NCBI GenBank assembly: GCA_028712075.1
Contig: JAQTQX010000017.1
Location: 33,505 to 97,504 of the forward strand
Length of the DNA: 64,000 nt
DNA from: Desulfuromonadaceae bacterium
Lineage (GTDB): Bacteria > Desulfobacterota > Desulfuromonadia > Geobacterales > Pseudopelobacteraceae
Reading direction: 5' to 3'
This document shows, piece after piece, positions 56,762-64,000 of this stretch (its first letter is position 1; every line of letters starts with the position of its first letter). The position numbers were made by a program, and so were the translations under genes. The notes under the pieces are model-generated. The model worked only from the letters and a program-made list of their open reading frames with translations. It searched no databases and was not told where the DNA came from.

Positions 56762-57442
56762 CTAACCTTTGATTTCCCAAAGGAAATGATAAAGCGGCGA
56801 CAACAATGTGTAACCCTCGCTTAATTCATTGAAAATCTTTCGGGAAAATAGCTGTGAACCGACTTCATGATTAGATACTAGGTGAACGCTCTTTCGTTGA
56901 TACCACTCCTGCAAAGACTCTGGCAAGTTTGGTTTCAGAGGTTTCTTGTAGCATTCACCCTCCAGTTTGAAGGTGTTCTGGTTATCGAGAAACGAGATGT
57001 TTTTCTGGAATTTTGCCTGTTTGGAGTCAATAAAATCGCGGATATTATTCATCGTTTTTTTAGAGGCGCTGTAGAATCCCATACCATACCGGTATGTGTC
57101 GGCTGTAAGTTCAAAGAAGTAGCAGGGTGAATCTTTCCAATCAGGGCAATTCCGTTTGAAGGTTATCCAGAGACAGGTTTTGTAGGGCGATTTGTTGTTT
57201 GAAAAACGGGTATCTCGGTAAATACGGGAGATTGTTTTGTCAACTGCGGGAATCGTGACGAAATCGGCATCAATAGCCAGCATCGGGGCTGCCAGATCAG
57301 TGACAAGGGCTTTGAGGGGCGTCATCAGAAAATCTTCAAAATCTTGCCGATAAGTCTCAAACCAGGCTTTGTTGTTATTGCGCCCCAAACTTTCGAGGTA
57401 CGCTAAAGAATCAGGGGTGAATCCGTTGAATGCGTTGGTCAT
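56762..57442 (-). CDS. DUF2461 family protein
   Basis: 226 residues of the TIGR02453/DUF2461 family. Typical opening FNGFTPDSLAYLESLGRNNN with KAWFETYRQDF, then RIYRDTRFSNNKSPYKTCLW, the family's most conserved block, and FYFxL-like FFELTADTYRYGMGFY. Molecular function unknown. Good ribosome site (AAGGAGA) before ATG 57442. Confidence 0.88.
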   Translation of the reverse strand: MTNAFNGFTPDSLAYLESLGRNNNKAWFETYRQDFEDFLMTPLKALVTDLAAPMLAIDADFVTIPAVDKTISRIYRDTRFSNNKSPYKTCLWITFKRNCPDWKDSPCYFFELTADTYRYGMGFYSASKKTMNNIRDFIDSKQAKFQKNISFLDNQNTFKLEGECYKKPLKPNLPESLQEWYQRKSVHLVSNHEVGSQLFSRKIFNELSEGYTLLSPLYHFLWEIKG

Positions 57443-57633
57443 AACATCTCCTTCTTTGCTGGTTAATGAAACTCCTCGGCATCACTCATATCCCGGATGG
57501 TTCCCTGCCAGTTACTAATACGCCCCTTGTCATGGCGTTTCGGACATATCCGGTAGATATCTTCCGGTTCAGGCTCAATCCATCCGGCAATCTCTTCAAA
57601 ACAGGATTTTTCTGTGCGGTCTTCCGCGGCACG

Positions 57634-57849
57634 TTACCAGGTAGAGGCAACAAACTCAACTACGTACGTCAGGGTAGCCATTACCGCCAGAAGCAGTAGC
57701 GTCCATAGTCCGATATTGCGGAAGCTTTCTGCCCAGGCACCAAAGGAAACAGCAGTGGTGCATCCGGCAGTATCGACATGCCCATTATTATGAATCTGAA
57801 CATGCCTATGAGGCGCCACGACACTGCGATTACCGCTGATTATTAGCAC
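57634..57849 (-). CDS. Possible small membrane protein coupled to the hydrolase
   Basis: 71 residues; its ATG at 57849 overlaps the end of the hydrolase gene. The C-terminal half is a single hydrophobic helix (NIGLWTLLLLAVMATLTYVV). The His-rich N-terminal part (APHRHVQIHNNGHVD) could bind metal. No family. The following 190 bases hold no gene. Confidence 0.4.
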   Translation of the reverse strand: MLIISGNRSVVAPHRHVQIHNNGHVDTAGCTTAVSFGAWAESFRNIGLWTLLLLAVMATLTYVVEFVASTW

Positions 57850-58600
57850 AGCATGTAGAAATAAATCTCGCTACAGTATCGAAGTATGCTTTCTCGTTTA
57901 CTGCCATGATGGTATTGTGATCTCCACGCTCAAACACCAGTAGTTCCTCAGGCTCATGAGCCCATTCATAGAGACGTTCCGCGTGAGAGAGACTTACCAG
58001 ATCGTCGTTGCGGGTATGCATGATCAGCACGCGACCCTTGAATACTTCAATTTTCAGTTTCTGGTTCAGATGTTGGTTCACCACTGTCTGAAGTGATTCC
58101 ATCGTTGCACCGACATGACGCGGTTCAATCCTGACCAGTATCCGTTCCAGAGGATCTGCCAGACCACTTTCGATAATAAGCCCGGCAGCTTGAGGATAGA
58201 GGGATGCTCCATGTACTGCATAAAGGGAACCGAGGGAACGACCAAAGAAGATGATCCGTTCAGGAGATACGCCACTTGCTTCCACAATCAATTGTACATC
58301 GTTCAACATAGCGACAAGCCCCGGATCGCCGGAGGACATGCCGTAACCCCGAAACTCAGCTAAAAGCAGATTCGCTTTCATTTCAGTGATACGATTTTCA
58401 AAATCCCCCAGATAATCCTCTACCGTTTCACCATTGCCGTGAAAATGAATGATCGTTGGCAGATCATCTGAAATTTTAAGATAGCGGCATCCCAGTTGAA
58501 AACCGGGACCATTTACAAAGAATGGATCATTGAAGTGATTTGGCAACGGATATAAATAGCGGGCAGTAAGTTCCGGATGGTCAAGATACGTATCGGTCAT
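57830..58600 (-). CDS. Alpha/beta hydrolase
   Basis: 256 residues. Nucleophile elbow FFGRSLGSLYAV (GxSxG), oxyanion region IIHFHGNGETVEDY, acid Asp in HTRNDDLVSL and His in FERGDHNTIMAV. Similar to ABHD17/BEM46-type cytosolic hydrolases that act on small acyl substrates. GGAGAT is upstream of ATG 58600. Substrate unknown. Confidence 0.87.
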   Translation of the reverse strand: MTDTYLDHPELTARYLYPLPNHFNDPFFVNGPGFQLGCRYLKISDDLPTIIHFHGNGETVEDYLGDFENRITEMKANLLLAEFRGYGMSSGDPGLVAMLNDVQLIVEASGVSPERIIFFGRSLGSLYAVHGASLYPQAAGLIIESGLADPLERILVRIEPRHVGATMESLQTVVNQHLNQKLKIEVFKGRVLIMHTRNDDLVSLSHAERLYEWAHEPEELLVFERGDHNTIMAVNEKAYFDTVARFISTCCANNQR

Positions 58601-58927
58601 TTTTGATCTCCTTGAGCCTGACGGATCAGAAAGATATTGATTATCCCCTTAATGGTTCGACTTTTTACTATAGTTCTCCATCAGGCAACAGATCACTCAT
58701 AGTTTACATACTCCTCACATATTCTTTTTATGTCATCAGGTTAAGTGTGCTCTCCACCCTGACTTTTTCTCGTCGGGCATCCAGAGGATTTCTGGGTTAA
58801 TTACTGCTGTCGGTTCCATAGCTGGTGCATTGAGGTATCGCTGGTTTGGCCGATTGGCACCCATTTTTTTGTAGCTGTTTGATAACGAAGTTTTCATCAA
58901 TCAAACAGCTTAAAGCAATACCCTTGT
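58601..58927. other. 327-base gap with an 11-bp inverted repeat
   Basis: AGCTGTTTGAT (58873-58883) pairs perfectly with ATCAAACAGCT (58900-58910) over a 16-base loop just after the stop of the cysteine hydrolase gene. The T-run is on the wrong side for a minus-strand terminator. No gene was supported. Confidence 0.5.
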
Positions 58928-59488
58928 TCAGGTCGTTGCAGTCATATTCTCCAGAATCTCATCCATACATTTTACTTGAGCGTACACGGCACCGAGAGCC
59001 GCCATATACGATGCGTGGACGTGATTCGCTGGGACGACAACTCCGTTGAACGTCAGTTCCCTGGTGGCACAAGCGTCATGAACAACGATGCATGAGAAGC
59101 CGACATCAAAGGCCGCCCGCACCGTAGCATCTACACACATGTGACTCATCATCCCGCATACCAGAAGAGTATCCACTCCGGATGTGCGCAACTGTTCCAG
59201 CAGAGTGGTTTCACGAAAGCTGTTGGGAAAATGTTTCACAATAACCGGTTCATCAGGCAGTGGTGCGACGCTTTGGTGAATATCTGCTCCTGCTGTTCCC
59301 GGGATAAAGAAGGTTGCCATAGGTTGAGCGGCTATGTGCCGTATATGAATCACCGGCCAGGACGATTTTCTAAAAGCGGCGATCAGACGTGCCGTTGCTG
59401 TGGCAGCCTCGATACTACCTGCCAGTTCCATGCGGCCACCTGGAAAATAATCGTTTTGAATGTCTATCAATATCAGTGCAGTACTCAT
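58928..59488 (-). CDS. Cysteine hydrolase, isochorismatase-like family
   Basis: 186 residues. Catalytic triad Asp (LILIDIQNDYF), Lys (IVKHFPNSF) and Cys (MMSHMCVDATVRAAF). Family members hydrolyse amides such as nicotinamide, carbamoylsarcosine or isochorismate. The cis-peptide motif is intact, but no specific substrate can be read. Confidence 0.9.
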   Translation of the reverse strand: MSTALILIDIQNDYFPGGRMELAGSIEAATATARLIAAFRKSSWPVIHIRHIAAQPMATFFIPGTAGADIHQSVAPLPDEPVIVKHFPNSFRETTLLEQLRTSGVDTLLVCGMMSHMCVDATVRAAFDVGFSCIVVHDACATRELTFNGVVVPANHVHASYMAALGAVYAQVKCMDEILENMTATT

Positions 59489-59538
59489 TACTGCCCCCTT
59501 TCTGAGTGATTGTATTTCTGCTATTTTTATGGTGCCAC

Positions 59539-60156
59539 CTATAGCAGTCCCAACAGTTTTGCGCCGTCACAAAAAAGAATCACGGCAAATAGACACAGTA
59601 GCAGACCGAAAAAACGGAGGGTATACAGATAGATATTGTCACTTAAAAATGTTCTGGATCTGCCAACCGCGACGGCCAGCATTACTTTTGCCCCAACCAG
59701 TGCCAGGTAAAACCCCGCAATAAAGGCGCATAGTGGCACGACTCCTTTAGTGAGTGCTTTGCTCATGGTTGGTCCACCAACGCTGATCCAGAACAGATAT
59801 GGGTGTGGATTCAGAAAATTGGCGACAATCCCCTTCATCAAGGATTTTGGTTGTTTGTGCTCTATTGAAACCTTGACCGCTTTTGTGCAGATGCTCTGAT
59901 ACCCGGCAATCAGGATGAAGACACCACCAGTCAGAGAAATGATGCCAAGTGCGTACTGGAAACCAGATAACTTTGATACGATGAAGATCGCTAAAAGTAT
60001 TATCGGTATATCAGTGACTACGGGCGCTAAGGCAACTTTTGCACCAGATCTGATACCATGCTGCAGGGTTTCGGAGATAACCAGTGTCAGAAGCGGACCT
60101 GGAGCAAAACCGGCAGAGAGGCCCAGCAGGATGCCGATAATCAGGAAATCGATCAC
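59539..60156 (-). CDS. LysE-family amino-acid exporter
   Basis: 205 residues, six helices; starts MIDFLIIGILLGLSAGFAPG, then PLLTLVISETLQHG, the usual first-helix motif. NFLNPHPYLFWISVGG is the second conserved loop. Exports amino acids or homoserine lactones in relatives. Overlaps the HAD gene upstream by four bases. Confidence 0.87.
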   Translation of the reverse strand: MIDFLIIGILLGLSAGFAPGPLLTLVISETLQHGIRSGAKVALAPVVTDIPIILLAIFIVSKLSGFQYALGIISLTGGVFILIAGYQSICTKAVKVSIEHKQPKSLMKGIVANFLNPHPYLFWISVGGPTMSKALTKGVVPLCAFIAGFYLALVGAKVMLAVAVGRSRTFLSDNIYLYTLRFFGLLLCLFAVILFCDGAKLLGLL

Positions 60157-60764
60157 TGCTGAAAATGGAGAGCCAGATCAGCCAGCGAAGTCACGGCAAT
60201 ATCAGTGAACTCAGGCCAGGATTTACTGTCCGGTCTGCCCACATGTACCGTTGTGGTTCCTGCAGACCGGCCGGCCTGCAAGTCAAAAAGGTAATCACCA
60301 ACCATTACGGCATCACCCGGATCAGCGCCCCATTCGGACAATAAACGGTGAATACCGGCTGGATCAGGTTTGGGGGGAGCATCTGAGCGGCCCAGAACAT
60401 TTTCATCAGCAAAATAATGGCCAACACCAATCATGCCGAGAGTGAGTAGTGCAATCTCCCTGTCGTTTCTGGTCAGTATTCCCAGCTTCGCTCCTGACTG
60501 GTGGAGTATCGTAAGTGTCTCCACCGCACCGGGTGAGGGGGTTGCCTTATGAGCCAGTTTCAGCTCTATCTGATACAGGCGGGCACGCAGTACTGCTGCT
60601 TCAGCTTCGGGCAGACTATCAAGATGCCCGAGAATGTCGGAGATTTCAGGTATGTCAAGTTTCTTGCGAATATAGTCAAAGTCATGTACCGGAATGGTTA
60701 AGGTGCCATCAAGGTCGAATATCCAGCATGACTTTGCGCTAAAGATAATGCCAGTTTTGTTCAA
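60153..60764 (-). CDS. HAD-superfamily phosphatase
   Basis: About 203 residues from TTG 60764 (GGAGA seven to eight bases upstream), which is preferred over ATG 60839. Motif I IFDLDGTLT, motif II LGILTRNDR, Lys in PPKPDPAG, motif IV VMVGDYLFDLQAG. Resembles phosphoglycolate phosphatases/PpaX. Overlaps lysE by four bases. Confidence 0.88.
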   Translation of the reverse strand: MNKTGIIFSAKSCWIFDLDGTLTIPVHDFDYIRKKLDIPEISDILGHLDSLPEAEAAVLRARLYQIELKLAHKATPSPGAVETLTILHQSGAKLGILTRNDREIALLTLGMIGVGHYFADENVLGRSDAPPKPDPAGIHRLLSEWGADPGDAVMVGDYLFDLQAGRSAGTTTVHVGRPDSKSWPEFTDIAVTSLADLALHFQQ

Positions 60765-60947
60765 GCTTTTTCTCCGATCAGTATGGATAATTGCAGTTCT
60801 CCGTTTTTGAGTCGGGGTGGCGAAGGGGAATATTCTCATCTTCAGTACAACTCCGTATTCTCTGATGTAAGCGGTCGGTACGCACGGCGCCGAGGTAGCA
60901 CCATGGTCAAATGAAATCGAAGAAGACCTTTACAACCGGCTTTGGAA

Positions 60948-61760
60948 TCATAATTCTCCATCTGGGCCAGAAGCAACCGCTGCCAGCATGGCAACCATCT
61001 CATCATGGATCAGGCCGTTGCTGGCCACGATCCGGTCATTAAAAATGTCGTAGGCTGAACCATCAAAGGTTGTCACTGTACCACCCGCTTCACGGACCAT
61101 CAGGACTCCAGCAGCAACATCCCACGCTTTCAGCTTGAGTTCCCAGAAACCGTCGAGCCGTCCGGCAGCAACATAGGCAAGATCAAGTGCTGCTGCGCCG
61201 GCACGGCGAATGCCTCTGGCGCTCTTTTGAAATGCAATGAAACTTGCGAAATTGTTGACAGGATCAGTGGCGCAATCATAAGGGAAACCGGTGCCGAGCA
61301 GTGCGCAATTCAAAGGTTTGCGGGCCGATACAGCCAAACGGTTGCCATTCAGGTGTGCGCCTCCTCCTTTGGTAGCAGTAAAGAGTTCATCGTAAACTGG
61401 ATTATAGATCACTCCAGTAACCAGATTGCCTTCGAATTCAAGTCCAATCGAGGTGCAGAACCAGGGATAGCAGTGAGCATAGTTGGTAGTACCATCTACC
61501 GGATCGATAATCCAGCGATAGGGGGAGTTGCCTTGGAGGTAGTCTCCCTCCTCGGCAACAATGTCATGGCCGGGAAAGTGGGAAAGCAGATGTTCCACAA
61601 TCAATCGTTCCGATTCCTTGTCTACTTCGGTCACTAGGTTCTTGTCACCTTTCATCTCAATATCCAGGGATGAAGCGAAGCGGGACTTCTGGTATTGTCC
61701 TGCAATCCGGGCGGCAGTAACCGCTTCCTGCAGATAGGTATGGAAAGAATTTGAACACAT
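60948..61760 (-). CDS. suhB: Inositol monophosphatase family protein
   Basis: 270 residues. VAEEGDYLQGN (Glu), WIIDPVDGTTNYAH (metal site Asp pair) and KAWDVAAGVLMVREAGG are the three family motifs. It probably dephosphorylates myo-inositol-1-phosphate or related phosphates; the Mg ligands are intact. The gene name is by similarity, and a role in rRNA folding as in E. coli is unproven here. Confidence 0.9.
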   Translation of the reverse strand: MCSNSFHTYLQEAVTAARIAGQYQKSRFASSLDIEMKGDKNLVTEVDKESERLIVEHLLSHFPGHDIVAEEGDYLQGNSPYRWIIDPVDGTTNYAHCYPWFCTSIGLEFEGNLVTGVIYNPVYDELFTATKGGGAHLNGNRLAVSARKPLNCALLGTGFPYDCATDPVNNFASFIAFQKSARGIRRAGAAALDLAYVAAGRLDGFWELKLKAWDVAAGVLMVREAGGTVTTFDGSAYDIFNDRIVASNGLIHDEMVAMLAAVASGPDGEL

Positions 61761-61814
61761 GTCAGCTCCCTGTTTGATTTGTTTTTGATAGTAATTGTAA
61801 TCCGGATTCCAAAC

Positions 61815-61930
61815 ACGACCCCCTATCGGCGTCCAAACGGACCCACCAACTGTAGATAACTTACCGATCTTACGTTATGGAGTGGGTCAAGACAGATGCC
61901 GATCCCGGTCAAACTTGAAGGCCGACCCAC
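61815..61930. repeat. Possible terminal repeats of a lost IS21-type element
   Basis: Three copies of GTGGGTC followed by a short spacer and CCGATx lie at 61840 (minus), 61882 (plus) and 61924 (minus), for example GGTGGGTCCGTTTGGACGCC. Repeated GTGGGTC-N-GTTTGAxxGCCGA units are typical at IS21 ends. No transposase is next to them. The rest of 61761-62224 has no gene; a 107-codon minus frame overlaps the repeats and is not called. Confidence 0.35.
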
Positions 61931-62224
61931 ATATATCAGACTTATGTCGTCCTGATAGCGGATAGAAATCACTTTGCATGCACGCTTTACTGCGTTCACA
62001 CCATTGGTCATATAAACAAAATGGCTACAACGAAATCGCTGTAACCATGTATTTTTAATGGCGAGGTATGAATTCGAAAATGGAAATTCACCAATATAAA
62101 AACTGAAAATAATCAACAATGTCGGGTAGCTACAAAACATCATCATCTTTCGGAGTCCACTAAAATCTTCTCGAATCTAGCAAAATCCAGCTTGTTTAGT
62201 GAAAGCTTGGTGATAGTTTTTTCT

Positions 62225-62527
62225 CTAAGTCAAGTCATTATATACAGAGTGCATATCGAGTATGCTTAAAACGATATCAGCAGTACCGACCCTGATTACC
62301 TTGGAATCATAGCTATAAGAGTATGGGGCTTGCTCGTCAAGCAGGCATAGTTGGCAATCGTCGTTCAAGTTAACGTCCGGGAGCAAACCTTCAATATGTA
62401 CACAAAGATGCACACCATCACTTGCAATGGACATATTTATGACACTGCCTGAGTATGATACACCATTCCAATCCAGCCGAGCTTTCTTGTTACAGTCAAA
62501 TCTTGCATTACGTCTTTTGTTTAGCAT
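62225..62527 (-). CDS. PilZ-like domain protein
   Basis: 100 residues from MLNKRRNARFDC. The N-terminus has the PilZ RxxxR (RRNAR) and NMSIASDGVHL resembles (D/N)xSxxG, with extra residues. This predicts c-di-GMP binding, but the second motif is imperfect. Start chosen at the internal Met; the frame from 62545 adds six residues. No effector domain. Confidence 0.65.
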   Translation of the reverse strand: MLNKRRNARFDCNKKARLDWNGVSYSGSVINMSIASDGVHLCVHIEGLLPDVNLNDDCQLCLLDEQAPYSYSYDSKVIRVGTADIVLSILDMHSVYNDLT

Positions 62528-62567
62528 AGTGCACTCCAAAGGCAAAATATAATGTAAATCCCATGCG

Positions 62568-63867
62568 TGGCCGGAATAATTTCAGAATAAATTCAGTTGC
62601 TTAGGTTTTTCATTGGACCTGTTTTTGTAATCATAAAACGCAAGTATCCGGTTTAACTCTGTTCTTTCAAATACTGACACGCTCAAAATCTGTAGAATTG
62701 TGTAGAGACTGGCTTCAATTTGCAACCGCTTCTTGATAATGGCTACCATCAGATAAACACTGACTGCAATCCATATTTGGGTCTTAACGGCATTCTCTGA
62801 GGTGCCGTAAAAGGTCTTGATTCTCAGGTTCTGCTTGATCCACTTGAAGAAGAGTTCCACCTGCCAGCGCTGTTTGTAGAGATCGGTAACCGTCTTTGCG
62901 GATAAATCGAAGTTGTTCGTCAGAAAGACCAGCACCTATATTGGTCTCAGGATCACGGTATTTGACTCTACGCAACTTGTCCGGATATGACTTTGATGTT
63001 GCCGGAACCGTCAGTTTGATCGTCTGATCGCAGATCAGTCCGGTATCTTTATCGACCGCATGCGAATAGATACGCTCGAAGCAGAAGTTTGATTTTGCCC
63101 TGGTGACAAAGAAGGCCAGACTTCTGGTGATCCTGTAGAGCCGTCCAAAGTCTGCGTAACCGCGATCCATGACATAGATGGAACCCGCTTCTATCGGTAG
63201 TTCATCCAGAATATTGACGTCGTGCATCTTGCCGTCTGAAATATGGATGAATGTCGGTATAGTCCCCTTGAGATCAAGCAACGTATGCAGTTTGACAGCT
63301 GCTTTTGTTGTACGAAAGTGAGCCCAAGGGAATACAGGTCAATTGTCGTTGAATCCAGAGCATAGACAGTCTGTTCAATGTCGATTGCCAGTTGATCTTG
63401 CTGATACAGCTTTCGAGCAATGCCAATCAGATGGTGGGCAAAGTCTGCATAGATGCGCCAGTCCCGAACTTCATTGGCGTCAGCCAGTGTACTTTTGGCA
63501 ACCTTACTGCGAATGCCCATCCGATACAGTTTGTTACACTGAGAGCGAAGACAGGTGACGGTGTCCCGCAGGCTTTCACGATAGGTCAGTTGGGCAAATG
63601 CCATAACGCGGAACTGTTCCAGACAGATGAACTGCTTGACGCTGAAATCACCTTGGTAGCGAGCAACACAGCGATGGAACGTCTTCAGAGGCATGACGTC
63701 CATAACCTGTGTGAAGATCATCTGGCCTGAATTCATAACCGCTCCCCAAAGTTTTTGGGGAACAATGCCATATTTCAGCGAGCGCTGAAATCGACGACAT
63801 GAACAATTCAGCTACTTTTCAAAGAACTTAAAGGGTTACAAAAGATCAAATGCAATTATTCCGGACA
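62568..63867 (-). mobile_element. IS4-family insertion sequence with decayed transposase
   Basis: About 1300 bases bounded by inverted ends: TGGCCGGAATAATT at 62568 and, on the other strand, TGTCCGGAATAATT ending at 63867, 13 of 14 identical. The transposase inside is broken in two places. No clear target duplication was found. It interrupts or ends a gene at the right edge. Confidence 0.8.
62582..63736 (-). pseudogene. IS4-family transposase, two frameshifts
   Basis: The protein is split over three frames. N-terminus 63736-~63330 (MNSGQMIFTQVMDVMPLKTF, YALDSTTIDL), middle ~63290-62940 (LDLKGTIPTFIHISDGKMHD, YVMDRGYADFGRL) and C-terminus ~62935-62582 (DLYKQRWQVELFFKWIKQNL). DDE residues are present (Asp in DSTTIDL, Asp in VMDRGY, Glu in WQVELFFK), but no single frame is complete. 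Reading the frames together gives ~380 residues, the normal length. Confidence 0.85.
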
Positions 63868-64000
63868 CCAGTGGGTAAAGTTGACAATATTGTTGGTTGT
63901 AATATATGTCGACCCATCATCACATGGTTTTCCTGTCCAGGTTGCCAAATCTGCAAAAAGAGGGTTGCTTGCAGAATCTGCAGTTACCGTCGCTATTGTC
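63856..64000 (-). CDS. 3' end of a gene cut by the IS4 element
   Basis: The minus strand is open from the window edge to TAA at 63856-63858: TIATVTADSASNPLFADLAT, WTGKPCDDGS, TYITTNNIVNFTHWCPE. The final CPE-stop is made by the IS inverted repeat, so the original C-terminus is lost. The composition looks like a secreted beta-rich protein; family not recognised. Confidence 0.5.
   Translation of the reverse strand, partial: TIATVTADSASNPLFADLATWTGKPCDDGSTYITTNNIVNFTHWCPE

Noticed and set aside
61823..62146. 107-codon minus ORF
   Set aside because: It runs through the IS21-like repeats, has no ribosome site and no family match.

Overview
The window looks like chromosome from a Geobacter-type member of the Desulfuromonadota. 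The reasons are: a multihaem c-type cytochrome protein, sigma-54 promoters with an NtrC-type activator, a PEP-CTERM protein, several c-di-nucleotide signalling proteins, a NuoBCD fusion, and a lexA operator that fits the LexA box I remember for Geobacter (GGTT-N2-C-N4-G-N3-ACC). No rRNA, tRNA or CRISPR array was seen. The genus is an inference.

Layout. 1-16.5 kb is mostly core housekeeping on the + strand: the end of rseP, tsaB, an exported repeat protein, sucCD, a PEP-CTERM protein (minus), dnaE-accA, rluB-corC-lnt, and prfB with its programmed +1 frameshift. 15.4-17.5 kb holds small minus-strand membrane proteins and an EamA transporter. 17.5-20.6 kb holds a sigma-54 promoter driving an unusual protein with MshEN-like c-di-GMP-binding repeats joined to a three-haem periplasmic domain, and next to it an NtrC-type regulator. 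20.7-25.5 kb carries a GDSL lipoprotein, OvoA (ovothiol synthesis), exported MsrA and MsrB, and a nitroreductase remnant. 25.5-32.9 kb is a minus-strand block of lipoprotein, GGDEF protein, TonB, small Cys-rich membrane protein, polyferredoxin, exported protein, TonB-dependent receptor and Cys-rich exported protein. A Fur-like box lies at the head of this block. It looks like an iron- or metal-responsive uptake and redox unit of unknown substrate.

34.3-44.5 kb is a complex I operon, nuoA-BCD-E-F-G-H-I-J-K-N, in which nuoL and nuoM are absent. 44.7-50.2 kb is a coupled signalling operon: PAS histidine kinase, large membrane hybrid kinase, and REC-HD-GYP phosphodiesterase. From about 51.1 kb onward the DNA is a patchwork of accessory genes and debris. 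It contains a truncated Y-family polymerase with lexA in an SOS cassette, an HU protein with a histone-H1-like tail, a GIY-YIG/AlkA chimeric pseudogene, a putative metallopeptidase, a structured leader region with short ORFs before an orphan short flagellin, several small enzymes (alpha/beta hydrolase, cysteine hydrolase, LysE, HAD, inositol monophosphatase), a possible IS21-type end, a PilZ protein, and a frameshifted IS4-family element that cuts off the last gene.

Most notable themes: c-di-nucleotide signalling appears at least four times (GGDEF with a Ser at the Hypr selectivity position, MshEN-like repeats, HD-GYP, PilZ). The strongest candidates for undescribed biology are the MshEN-repeat/cytochrome fusion and the Fur-box-headed Cys-rich/TonB/polyferredoxin cluster.
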